Assembly: GCA_023229685.1 (NCBI GenBank)
Contig: JALNYT010000003.1
Span: forward strand, 46,062 to 110,061
Direction: 5' to 3'
Length of the DNA stretch: 64,000 bases
Source of the DNA: Sulfuritalea sp.
GTDB taxonomy: Bacteria > Pseudomonadota > Gammaproteobacteria > Burkholderiales > Rhodocyclaceae
Of the stretch, positions 42,601 to 52,216 are shown piece after piece (the first letter of the stretch is position 1; the number at the start of each line of letters is the position of its first letter). A model generated the notes under the pieces. That model did not search any database. It saw only the letters and a program-made list of their open reading frames with translations, and had not been told where the DNA came from. The translations under genes were made by a program, and so were the position numbers.

Positions 42601-45063
42601 TTACCCTCGCTGCAGACGCAAGGCATTGAGAACCACCAGCAGCGAACTGGCCGACATGCCGATGCCGGCCATCCAGGGTGTCACCCAACCGGCCATGGCC
42701 AGCGGGATCGCCAGCAGATTGTAGGCGAAAGCCCACGCCAGGTTCTGCCTGACTATCCGCACGGTGCGCCGCGCCAGCAGCAGTCCTTCGGGCAAGGCCC
42801 GCAGATCATTGCCGAGCAACACCACGTCGGCATTGGCCCGTGCCAGATCGGCGCCGCCAGCCATGGCAATCGACACCTGAGCCTGCGCCAGCACCGGGGC
42901 GTCATTGACGCCGTCACCGACCATCGCTACTGTCTCGCCAGCCGCCTGCAGGACCTTGAGCGCCGCATGCTTGTCTTCCGGCGAGAGTCCGCCGCGCGCG
43001 TCCGCAATGCCCAGCGCCACACCCACCCGCCCGGCCGCAGCCGGCGCGTCGCCGCTGAAAATCGACAGCCTGATGCCCGCGGCAGCAAGTTTGGTCACCA
43101 TGACGGCTGCCTCAGGACGGAGGCCGTCGCTCAGGCGGAAAAACGCCTGCCAGCCGTCTGCATCGCCCAGGGCAATCACCGTATCGCCAGCGCCGACTAT
43201 TGCCTGAGCTTCCGACGGGACCGGTGCTGCATGCAAGGCCGCGACGAACTCGGGACGCCCGAGCCGCCAGACCCGCGCCTCGATCACACCTTCGACGCCT
43301 GCGCCCGTGGTGGCGCGCAGTCCGCTAACCTCCATTGCCAGATTCCTCCCCGCATCCACGCCGCCAGCGGCCAGTGCCTTCGCGATGGGGTGCTCGGAAC
43401 CGCGCTCGAGCGCGGCCGCCAGCGCCAGCGCGCCTGCGGCATCGCCACGCAGGGGCAGCACCTCGACCAGCGCCATGTGCCCCACTGTCAGCGTGCCGGT
43501 CTTGTCGAAAATGAAATGATCGGCACGCGCCAGTGCCTCGATCGCGTGGCCGCGGGTGACCAGCACGCCCCGGGCGGCCAGCGCGCCGGTCGCCACCGTC
43601 AATGCCGCCGGTGTCGCCAGAGAGAGTGCGCAAGGGCAACTCACCACCAGCACGGCGACAAAAATCCACAGGGCGCGCGCGGGATCGATCCACCACCAGG
43701 CCAGCGCAGCCGCCACCGCCAGCACCAGCAAGGCGACGATGAAGCGACCGGCGACCCGGTCGGCCATTTCCACCAGACGCGGCTTTTCCGCCGCGGCCCG
43801 CTCCATCAGGCGCTGAATGGCCGCCACGCGCGTCTCGGCACCGACATGTTCGACGCGCATCACCAGCGGGCTGGCGGTATTCACGCTGCCGCCGATCAGC
43901 GCATCGCCCACCCGCTTGGACACCGGGCGGCTTTCGCCGGTCAGCAGCGATTCGTCCGCGGCACTTTCGCCAGCGAGGACCATGCCGTCCGCCGGAACCG
44001 TCTCGCCGGGTTTGACCTGCACCGCATCGCCGGCGCGCAACTCGGCCACGGCGACGCGCTCGCCCGCCGCATCCGCCGCGGTACCTGGCCACGCCGCGAG
44101 ACGCGTGGCAAAGGCCGGAATGGCTCGGGCCAGAGTCTCGACGCTGCGCGCCGCCTTCTGCCGCGCCATCATTTCCAGATAGCGGCCGGTAAGCAGGAAG
44201 AAGACGAACATGGTGACCGAATCGAAATACACCTCGCCGGCCGCCGTCAGCGTGGCCCACAGGCTGGCCGCAAAGGCCGCGCCAACGCCCAGCGCCACCG
44301 GCACGTCCATGCCGACGCGACGCAGCTTCAGGTCGCGCCACGCGCTGACGAAAAAAGGCGCCGCAGAATACCCGATCACCGGCACCGTCAGGATCAGGCT
44401 GGCCCAGCGCATCAGCTGCTCGATGTCCGGCGTCATGTCGCCATGCGCGAGATACACCGGCACCGCATACATCATCACCTGCATCATGCCGAAGCCGGCG
44501 ACGAACAGCCGCCACAGCGCGGCCTTGCGCTCCTTCTGTGCCAACTCCTCGGAGCGGCCGATATCGTAGGGATGGGCGCGATAGCCGATCGCGGCGACGG
44601 CTTCGAGGATCGCCGACAGCTTCGTGACGCGCTCGTCCCAGCGCACCCGCGCGCGGCGTGTGGCGTAATTGATGTCGACGGCGGTCACGCCGGGCTGGCG
44701 GCGCACATGCGATTCGTTGAGCCAGACACAGGCGGCGCAAGTGATGCCTTCGAGGATCAGCGCCGCTTCCTGTTCGTGCTCGCCCGCCGCGCCCTCGGCC
44801 CGCCGCACGAAGCTTTTCTGCACGTCGGGATGATCGAACAGGCCGAAATCGGCCAGCACCTGCGGCAGAGCCTCGCGCGGGCTTTCCGGCATCGCGTCGC
44901 GATGGCGGTAGTAGTCGGTCAGGCCGTTGGCGACAATGGCCTGCGCCACCGCCTGGCAACCCGCGCAGCACATCTCGCGCCGGACGTGGTCGATCTCCAC
45001 CGCGAACGCCGCACCTGCCGGGATCGACAGGCCGCAGTGGTAACAGGGCTCCCTATCGGCCAT
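42601..45063 (-). CDS. ccoI: CcoI/FixI copper-transporting P1B ATPase for cbb3 assembly
   Basis: 820 residues, larger than CopA. An N-terminal Cys-rich segment (CYHCGLSIPAG, CCAGCQAVA) precedes the HMA domain (EGITCAACVWLNE). Then eight membrane segments, CPC (VSCPCALSLATP), DKTGTLTVG, SEHPIAKAL, and GDGVNDAPVLAQAQV. Delivers copper to the oxidase; CopA2-like transport is slow but has high affinity. Linked to ccoS. Differs from the copA gene at 22804 by its N-terminal segment and location. Confidence 0.95.
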   Translation of the reverse strand: MADREPCYHCGLSIPAGAAFAVEIDHVRREMCCAGCQAVAQAIVANGLTDYYRHRDAMPESPREALPQVLADFGLFDHPDVQKSFVRRAEGAAGEHEQEAALILEGITCAACVWLNESHVRRQPGVTAVDINYATRRARVRWDERVTKLSAILEAVAAIGYRAHPYDIGRSEELAQKERKAALWRLFVAGFGMMQVMMYAVPVYLAHGDMTPDIEQLMRWASLILTVPVIGYSAAPFFVSAWRDLKLRRVGMDVPVALGVGAAFAASLWATLTAAGEVYFDSVTMFVFFLLTGRYLEMMARQKAARSVETLARAIPAFATRLAAWPGTAADAAGERVAVAELRAGDAVQVKPGETVPADGMVLAGESAADESLLTGESRPVSKRVGDALIGGSVNTASPLVMRVEHVGAETRVAAIQRLMERAAAEKPRLVEMADRVAGRFIVALLVLAVAAALAWWWIDPARALWIFVAVLVVSCPCALSLATPAALTVATGALAARGVLVTRGHAIEALARADHFIFDKTGTLTVGHMALVEVLPLRGDAAGALALAAALERGSEHPIAKALAAGGVDAGRNLAMEVSGLRATTGAGVEGVIEARVWRLGRPEFVAALHAAPVPSEAQAIVGAGDTVIALGDADGWQAFFRLSDGLRPEAAVMVTKLAAAGIRLSIFSGDAPAAAGRVGVALGIADARGGLSPEDKHAALKVLQAAGETVAMVGDGVNDAPVLAQAQVSIAMAGGADLARANADVVLLGNDLRALPEGLLLARRTVRIVRQNLAWAFAYNLLAIPLAMAGWVTPWMAGIGMSASSLLVVLNALRLQRG

Positions 45064-45088
45064 CGTCAGGCCGAGTCTTCAACACCGA

Positions 45089-45856
<768 letters not shown>

Positions 45857-45915
45857 GAGCGTCCCCTGAAAAGAAACAGGGCCTGCCGACCGAAATGGAG
45901 GCAGGCCCTGAGATT

Positions 45916-45991
<76 letters not shown>

Positions 45992-46137
45992 GTCCTGAAA
46001 GGCGGCAGATTATACCTGCTGGCCCCCTTGCGTGGCAACGCGGGAAAGTCGGCGCCGGCGCTACGGCGATACAGGTTCCCGCCGGAGACGGGCGCCGATT
46101 CCGCGGCCTCTTGATTCGTCCATCACGGCTGATTTGG

Positions 46138-46680
46138 TCATTGGTCGCGCGGAAGCAGGGTCGGCCCCGGTTCATAGCGGATCACCAGGTCGAGCGTGCT
46201 CGCCACGGCCTCCGATCCGGCCAGCGCCGGCGCCAACCGGGCATGCTCGAAACGGGTCAGCAGACCGTCAAGCAGTTCCTTGGGCACCGGATCACCCTTG
46301 ATCACCGTGATCCGGTCAACCGTCCCCAACGCTGTGACATGGAGACGAAGGGTCAGGCTCCCGGCGAATTGAACCGGTATCGCCTCCAGCGCCGCGAGGT
46401 TCGGCGCGACGAGGAAGCGCGCCTTTTGGGTCAATATCCCGCCAGCCTCGCCGACGGCAGGCAAGGCCGCCGTGGCAGAATCCGCGACAGCCGGTTCGGC
46501 TGATGAAACCCGCAGCGGGTCGGAGCGGTCCTTGCTGGCCAGGGTTACCGTCAGCGTGACCGCCTTCGCCTGCCTCAGCCGGTTCTCCGCGCTGCCCGGC
46601 GAGAACAGCCAGCCGACACCCAGATGCAGCGCCAGCGAAATGGCAAGCGGCCAGGCCAGTCGCGCAGTGGATTTATTCAC
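46138..46680 (-). CDS. TonB-like C-terminal domain protein
   Basis: 180 residues from GTG 46680. An N-terminal membrane anchor (WPLAISLALHLGVGWLF), an Ala/Ser-rich linker, and a C-terminal TonB-like domain (about 95-175; SLTLRLHVTALGTVDRITVI). Energy-transducer-like, but no exbB/exbD adjoins. It follows the response regulator by 6 bp on the same strand. The partner receptor is unknown. Confidence 0.72.
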   Translation of the reverse strand: MNKSTARLAWPLAISLALHLGVGWLFSPGSAENRLRQAKAVTLTVTLASKDRSDPLRVSSAEPAVADSATAALPAVGEAGGILTQKARFLVAPNLAALEAIPVQFAGSLTLRLHVTALGTVDRITVIKGDPVPKELLDGLLTRFEHARLAPALAGSEAVASTLDLVIRYEPGPTLLPRDQ

Positions 46681-46686
46681 GCGCTC

Positions 46687-47319
46687 TCAATCGAAGAGCT
46701 TGTGTTCGATGGCGTAGCGGATCAGATCGGCGTTGTTGCCGATGCCGAGCTTTTCCATCACGTGACTCTTGTGGGTGGTGACGGTCTTCGGGCTGAGATG
46801 CAACTGCTCGGCGATCTGGCTCAGCATCACGCCCTTCGCGATCAGGCGCAGCACCTGCCATTCGCGCTGACTCAGGCTCTGGTGCGGATCGCCCGGACCG
46901 TGGGCCGCGGTATCGAAAGCCAGCGCTTCGGCGATGGTGGGATCGATATAGCGCTCGCCGGCACCGACACGGGTCACCGCCGTCAACAGGGTGTCCGGGC
47001 TCGAGCCCTTGGTGATGTAGCCGGAAGCGCCGGCCTGCAGGGCGCGGCGCACCGTACCCGGCTCGTCGTGCATGCTGAGCACCAGAATCGGCAAATCGGG
47101 TCGCGCCTTCCTGGTCTGCTCGATCAGGCTGGTGCCTGACGCGCCGGGCATGGTCAGATCCATGATGATGAGGTCGGCGCCACCCACGCTCGCCGCCGCG
47201 AGCGCCTCCACCGCATTGGTGGCTTCGCCGACGACATCGATGCCGGAGAATGAATGCAGCATCTGTTTGAGGCCGACGCGGAACAGCGTGTGGTCGTCGG
47301 CGATGATGATCCTGATCAT
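46687..47319 (-). CDS. NarL/FixJ family response regulator
   Basis: 210 residues. REC domain with phospho-acceptor Asp in DLIIMDLTMPG, then LuxR-type HTH (LSQREWQVLRLIAKGV; SPKTVTTHKSHVMEKL). Start overlaps the kinase stop (ATGA). Paired with the histidine kinase upstream; target genes not evident. Confidence 0.94.
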   Translation of the reverse strand: MIRIIIADDHTLFRVGLKQMLHSFSGIDVVGEATNAVEALAAASVGGADLIIMDLTMPGASGTSLIEQTRKARPDLPILVLSMHDEPGTVRRALQAGASGYITKGSSPDTLLTAVTRVGAGERYIDPTIAEALAFDTAAHGPGDPHQSLSQREWQVLRLIAKGVMLSQIAEQLHLSPKTVTTHKSHVMEKLGIGNNADLIRYAIEHKLFD

Positions 47320-48620
47320 GGTGCGCTTGAACTCCTGTCGGCATTGTCCGCCTTGAGCGGAACCTGCGGCAGTATCACGGCAAGGCGAGTGCCGGCGCCA
47401 GGGGTGCTGTCGATCTCGAGCACGCCGCCGAGCGACGTGACGCGCTCGGAGATTCCCAGCAAGCCGAAGTGCGTGGCGTGGTCGACAGCCGGCGCATCGA
47501 ATCCCTTGCCGTCGTCTTCCACCAGCAGGCGCATTTCTCCCTCATGGTGGCTGAGCGTGATGTGCACATTCCGGGCCACGGCATGACGAACGATGTTGGT
47601 CAGCGATTCCTGGATGATGCGAAACAGCGCAATGGCATAGTCATCGTCGAGCCGGTCCGCCGCCGGCGTACAGGAAATGCTGCACTGGATGTTGGCCGGC
47701 CCGAGAATGCGTGCAGCAACCCATTCCACGGCCGCCGCCAGGCCAAGATTGAGCGCTGCCGGGCGCAGGTCGGAAGCGATGGTTTTTACGCTGCGATAGG
47801 CCTCGGCGATCATCGCTTCGATGTTGCGCGCGGCGTCGCGGGCATCCGCTGAGTCGGCCGGCAGGCTGCGTTCAAGCAATTGCAGGTGCATGCGCGCCGT
47901 CGTCAGCACCTGTCCCAGTTCATCGTGGAATTCGCGTGCCAGGCGCGCGCGCTCCTGCTCGATGCGCGCCTCGCGGTGGCTCGTCAGGCGTCGCAACTCC
48001 TCATGCGAGCGTTCCAGATCCTGCTGCGCCCGTTTCAGCGCGGTGACGTCGAGAATCACGCCGTGAATCGCGCGCTCGCCTCCTGCGGTAAATTCCGTGG
48101 TGGCACGGATTTGCAGCCAGCGTGGATGCTCGGCCGCCGGCAGACTGCGCACGACGCACTCGAACTCACGCGCCGGCGGCGTCGCGGCATCGCGCCAGAC
48201 CAGCCCCGCGAGATCCCCGGCATGGATGCCGCCGAAAAACGCCTGGGGATCCGCCAGAATTTCAGCTGCCGTGCACGGCAGCAGTCGCGCCACGCCCTCG
48301 CTGATGGATCGAAACTCCGGCACCGGGGCGGCGACGTACTCGAACAGCGCCACCGGCAGCTGGCTCGACACCTGGCGCAGGCGGTCTTCCGAGGCGCGCA
48401 AGGCCAGTTCGGCCTGGCGGCGGCGCAGCGCCAAGCCCTGGCGATGGCGCCACGACCAGAAGGCGAAGCCCATCATCAGGCTCAGCGTAATGCCGATCAG
48501 AATCATGGCGGAGAGCGTTAGCTGTCGCGATGATGCGATAGTGATATCCTCGGCGGCATGAGCGAGCGACACGGCAGCAAAACTCCAGAGACAGGGCCTG
48601 CGGCCGATTATATGTGGCAC
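47316..48620 (-). CDS. NarX/UhpB-like sensor histidine kinase with PAS domain
   Basis: 434 residues from GTG 48620; the start is uncertain, with an in-frame GTG at 48572 also possible. One membrane segment (AMILIGITLSLMMGFAFW), a PAS domain (about 80-195), a HisKA_3 domain with His in ARLAREFHDELGQVL, and an HATPase domain (FRIIQESLTNIVRHA, VEDDGKGFD, GLLGISERV). Signals to the NarL-type regulator that overlaps its stop. Confidence 0.9.
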   Translation of the reverse strand: MPHIIGRRPCLWSFAAVSLAHAAEDITIASSRQLTLSAMILIGITLSLMMGFAFWSWRHRQGLALRRRQAELALRASEDRLRQVSSQLPVALFEYVAAPVPEFRSISEGVARLLPCTAAEILADPQAFFGGIHAGDLAGLVWRDAATPPAREFECVVRSLPAAEHPRWLQIRATTEFTAGGERAIHGVILDVTALKRAQQDLERSHEELRRLTSHREARIEQERARLAREFHDELGQVLTTARMHLQLLERSLPADSADARDAARNIEAMIAEAYRSVKTIASDLRPAALNLGLAAAVEWVAARILGPANIQCSISCTPAADRLDDDYAIALFRIIQESLTNIVRHAVARNVHITLSHHEGEMRLLVEDDGKGFDAPAVDHATHFGLLGISERVTSLGGVLEIDSTPGAGTRLAVILPQVPLKADNADRSSSAP

Positions 48621-48630
48621 AGCAATCGCC
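48615..48630 (+). promoter_or_regulatory. possible sigma-54 promoter for the pilin operon
   Basis: TGGCAC followed by GC with the required GG-N10-GC spacing (48616-48629). The -12 half (TCGCC) is imperfect, and the start would be about 185 bp before the first pilin ATG. Confidence 0.3.
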
Positions 48631-48825
48631 GTCCCGCCAGCGCCGACTTTTACATCGTGCGCTCAGGGCGCTCTGTCCTGCAGCGGCCCGGCATCAGTCC
48701 GGCAGCCGGTGCCGGCATTGGCGCCGGATCAGGTTTCCCCTATGCATAATCCGATTTTGCTGATGGCGCAGGAGGGCGGGCAAGGGAATCATGGGCTCAT
48801 CTACAAAGTACATGCGGCACGTCGA

Positions 48826-49332
48826 ATGACATCCGTCAGGCAGGCAAGCTATCCCACAGCGTTGAACCCGGTTTGCGGCCGCGGCACCGATCGCGGCTTC
48901 TCGCTGATCGAGTTGGTCGTCGTCGTCTTGGTTATCGGAATTCTCGGTGCGATTGCCATGCCCTCTTACAACGCGTACCTGATCCGCGCCAACAAGGCCG
49001 CCGCCAAGGCCGTGCTGATGGAGGTGGCCAGCCGTCAGGAACAGTACGTCATGAAGGCGGGTGCGTATTCAAACACCTACACTGTTGCCAACTGTGTATT
49101 CGGCGAGCTTGGCTACACTGTGCCGACCGAAGTTTGTACCAAATTCGATTTCGCGCTGAACGCGGGAAACAATACCGCTTCCACCGTGGTTGCCCTGCAG
49201 GGCCTGCCGATTTTCACCGTCAGCGCCAGCGGCAAGGCCGGCACCATCCAGGAAGGCAATCCTGCGGCCGGGGCCAGCACGGAGCTGTCGATCAACCAGT
49301 TCGGCCTCAAGCTGCCGGTGACAGAATGGTAA
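48826..49332 (+). CDS. pilE: type IV pilin / PilE-like minor pilin
   Basis: 168 residues from ATG 48826; no strong ribosome site. A 22-residue leader ends at the prepilin peptidase site G|FSLIE, followed by the hydrophobic helix (LVVVVLVIGILGAIAMPSY). Two Cys pairs-worth of disulphide candidates (NCVFGEL, EVCTKF). First gene of a run with fimT-pilV-pilW-pilX-pilY1, so a minor pilin. Confidence 0.9.
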   Translation: MTSVRQASYPTALNPVCGRGTDRGFSLIELVVVVLVIGILGAIAMPSYNAYLIRANKAAAKAVLMEVASRQEQYVMKAGAYSNTYTVANCVFGELGYTVPTEVCTKFDFALNAGNNTASTVVALQGLPIFTVSASGKAGTIQEGNPAAGASTELSINQFGLKLPVTEW

Positions 49333-49856
49333 GCCAGCGCCGCCGGGCCAGCGGATTCACCTTGATCGAAGTCATGATCGTTATCGTCATTGGCGGTATC
49401 CTGATGGCCGTTGCCGTGCCCAGCATCAAGACGCTGCTCAACAATCAAAAGATGAAGTCCGCCACGTTCGACCTGGTAACCACGGCGATGTTTGCCAGGA
49501 GCGAGGCGATCAAGTGGGGAGGCGTTTCCGGCTCCTCCATTTCCATCGTCGCGGCGGGAAGCAACTTCAGCAACGGCTGGTGCATCGTGTTCACCAGCAC
49601 GACGGCCTGCAGCGTATCCGCCCCCGCCGACGGCGTGATGCAGATCATCAAGCCGACCGCGGGCATCACCTACGCCTATCAGGGGACGGTGGCCCCAATC
49701 GTGTTCGGCCGCAGCGGGCGCCTGGCCGGCGGAGTGGCCGTGAAATTGCTGGTCACCGATATCGACGGCTTCGCCGCGCCACGCTGTGTCAAGTTCGACA
49801 CCAACGGTAACGCCAGCGTCTGGGTCATGACGACCGGAGCACCATCATGCTCATGA
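49326..49856 (+). CDS. fimT: FimT/GspH-family minor pilin
   Basis: 176 residues from ATG 49326, which overlaps the pilE stop. Prepilin site G|FTLIE with hydrophobic helix (VMIVIVIGGILMAVAVPS). A GspH-like C-terminal domain. Part of the pilus-tip priming complex with PilVWX; also a DNA-binding candidate, as FimT is in some species. Confidence 0.88.
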   Translation: MVSQRRRASGFTLIEVMIVIVIGGILMAVAVPSIKTLLNNQKMKSATFDLVTTAMFARSEAIKWGGVSGSSISIVAAGSNFSNGWCIVFTSTTACSVSAPADGVMQIIKPTAGITYAYQGTVAPIVFGRSGRLAGGVAVKLLVTDIDGFAAPRCVKFDTNGNASVWVMTTGAPSCS

Positions 49857-50473
49857 GCAGAACCATGAAAGTACAGGGCGGCTTTTCGCTGCTCGAAGTC
49901 ATCATTACCATGGCCATCCTGGCGGTGGGCCTGCTTGGGCTGGCGGGCCTGCAGGCACGGGCGCTGAATGCCGAAGCGGATTCCTTCTCCCGCGCGCAGG
50001 CCATGATGCTGGCCAACGAAATGGCCGATCGCATGAATTCCAACCTGACCGAGGTCAAGACCAGCACCGCGGCCAACACCGGCTACAACCAGCAGAGCAG
50101 CGGCAGCGTCCCGGTGGTGTTCGGCACCGGCTACAGCAATGACTGCATCACCGTTACAAACAACACGCCCGCACTTCAGGCCACCTGTTGTGCGGGTAAA
50201 GCCAGCATGGCGGCGCGTGATTTCTGCGAATGGGATCTGTCGATCAAGGGCATAGGCGAGTCCGTCAGCGGCAGCAAGGTGGGCGGCCTGACCGCCGGCC
50301 GCGCCTGCGTCTTCAATACGGGAACCAGCGGCGAATTCCAGATCGATGTGGTCTGGCAGGCACGCGATATCGGCGTCGTTCCCAGCGACAATTCCTGCGG
50401 CTCGACCGCCATCACCACGCGCCGCAGCGGAGTCAGCCGCAAGATTCGCGTTGCCGTTCTTGATGGGACCTGA
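49847..50473 (+). CDS. pilV: type IV pilus minor pilin PilV
   Basis: 208 residues. Overlaps fimT by 10 bp. Prepilin site G|FSLLE and helix (VIITMAILAVGLLGLAGLQA), then MLANEMADRMNSN, typical of PilV. Seven or so cysteines clustered in the second half may form disulphides. Confidence 0.9.
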   Translation: MLMSRTMKVQGGFSLLEVIITMAILAVGLLGLAGLQARALNAEADSFSRAQAMMLANEMADRMNSNLTEVKTSTAANTGYNQQSSGSVPVVFGTGYSNDCITVTNNTPALQATCCAGKASMAARDFCEWDLSIKGIGESVSGSKVGGLTAGRACVFNTGTSGEFQIDVVWQARDIGVVPSDNSCGSTAITTRRSGVSRKIRVAVLDGT

Positions 50474-50480
50474 ACCCCTC

Positions 50481-51659
50481 ATGAAGCCCATCCGACAATT
50501 GCCCGCCGCCGGTCGCGGCTTCAGCCTGATAGAGCTGATGATAGCCATGGGCATCGCCATGACCCTGATGATGGCCATGGCGTCCATTTTTACCACGTCG
50601 ATCAACACGCGCGAGACGATCGACCGCGAAGGGCAGAAAATCGAAACGGCCCGCTATTCGCTGGACACCCTGGCCGAGGACATCCGGCTTGCCGGCTATT
50701 ACGGCAACTACGCACCGCCGTTCACCGGATCCATGCCGGCCGACTGGAAATATGTCGATCCGTGTTCCACCACAGGAGGCAACCCCCTGCCGGGCTGGAA
50801 CGCGACGACAGGCCCGGTCCAGGTGCCGTTCGCGATTTTCGGCTATGAGGCGCATAACACCGGCAGCCTGCCGACGGGCCTGACCGGTTGTCTGGACCAC
50901 TACAAGGCGAACACCGATGTCTTTGTGGTGCGCCGTGCCAGCACCCTATCGGTGACGGCAGGCGGCGCCGGCTACGTGCCCGGCGAGGCCTATTTCCAGG
51001 GCTCTTCCTGTCCGGACGGCACCGTCGATACCCAGCCGTTCAACGCCTTGTCGACCACAACCAGTACCGACTTCAATCTGCATGTGCTCGGCTGCACGTC
51101 GACCGTGCCCGGGACAAACGCCTCGCTGCGCAAGCTGATTACGCGGATTTACTATATTTCGCAGTGCGACGACTGCGTCAATGACCTCGACCGAGACGCC
51201 GCGACCACCGGTGACGGCATACCCACGCTGAAAATGGTCGAACTGGCCATTCCCAGCAGCGGCGGCACCACGCTCAGAGTCCTGCAGAACCTGCGGACCA
51301 TCGCACCCGGGGTCGAGGACATGCATCTGGAATATGGCATCGATACCACCGATGACGGATCGGTGGACGCCTGGGTGGTCTCCAACAACGATCCGCGGCA
51401 GACCGGTGCGACCGGCACTGCGGTGACCGGGATGCGGCTCGACGCCAGTACCGAAAATCGCTGGGAGGATGTGATGGCGGTCAAGCTGTTCCTGCTGACC
51501 CGGGACCTGAAGACCACCAGCCGCTGGGTCGACACCAAATCCTATACGATGGGCAGCAAGACGGTGTATCCCACAGGCGCACTCGACGCCTTCCGCAGGC
51601 GCATGACGTCTTCCACCATCAAGCTGGTCAATATGTCGGGCCGAAGGGAGGTGCCATGA
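50481..51659 (+). CDS. pilW: type IV pilus minor pilin PilW
   Basis: 392 residues from ATG 50481; ATG 50463 is in frame. Prepilin site G|FSLIE, helix (LMIAMGIAMTLMMAMASIF), then SLDTLAEDIRLAGYYG, the PilW signature. Large Cys-containing ectodomain. Together with PilV, PilX and PilY1 it caps and initiates the pilus. Confidence 0.9.
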   Translation: MKPIRQLPAAGRGFSLIELMIAMGIAMTLMMAMASIFTTSINTRETIDREGQKIETARYSLDTLAEDIRLAGYYGNYAPPFTGSMPADWKYVDPCSTTGGNPLPGWNATTGPVQVPFAIFGYEAHNTGSLPTGLTGCLDHYKANTDVFVVRRASTLSVTAGGAGYVPGEAYFQGSSCPDGTVDTQPFNALSTTTSTDFNLHVLGCTSTVPGTNASLRKLITRIYYISQCDDCVNDLDRDAATTGDGIPTLKMVELAIPSSGGTTLRVLQNLRTIAPGVEDMHLEYGIDTTDDGSVDAWVVSNNDPRQTGATGTAVTGMRLDASTENRWEDVMAVKLFLLTRDLKTTSRWVDTKSYTMGSKTVYPTGALDAFRRRMTSSTIKLVNMSGRREVP

Positions 51660-52186
51660 GCAACCTGCCCGTCCGCCAGCGCGGCGTCGTCCTGATCCTG
51701 AGCCTCATCATGCTGATGGTATTGACGCTGATGGCCGTTTCGGCGATTCGCTTATCGACCGTCAACCTGCGCAGCGTGGCCAATGCCCAGTCGCGCGCTG
51801 AAGCCATGTCGACGGCGCAACGCACGATCGATCTGATTCTGTCGAGCAACTTTACCGACAACATTGCCGGAACAGCACAAACCTTGACCGTGACGGAGGG
51901 AGGCAAGACCTATTCCGTCGTGGTACCGCGGCCGTGCCTGGTCAGAACCGTTCCGGTCAAGAATATCGATCTGAACATCGCCCTGGCCGATGACAAGAAA
52001 TGCCTGGACACCCTGTCCAACCCGTATTCGGCCTGTGCCGACACCATCTGGCAGATCCAGGCGACCTCCACCTCGGGCTGGTTCGGCGCCAATGTCTCGG
52101 TTACCCAGGGCACCGGCATCCGCATGGACAACGGCGCCGTGACGGTTTACGCCAACGACGCAGCGTATCGCTGCACCGGCACCTGA
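51656..52186 (+). CDS. pilX: type IV pilus assembly protein PilX
   Basis: 176 residues. Start overlaps the pilW stop (ATGA). PilX N-terminus QRGVVLILSLIMLMVLTLM lacks the FTLIE cleavage motif, as usual for PilX. Minor pseudopilin of the tip complex. Confidence 0.88.
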   Translation: MSNLPVRQRGVVLILSLIMLMVLTLMAVSAIRLSTVNLRSVANAQSRAEAMSTAQRTIDLILSSNFTDNIAGTAQTLTVTEGGKTYSVVVPRPCLVRTVPVKNIDLNIALADDKKCLDTLSNPYSACADTIWQIQATSTSGWFGANVSVTQGTGIRMDNGAVTVYANDAAYRCTGT

Positions 52187-52216
52187 TACGCCGGGATAAA
52201 CGGCAGGAGAAACACC

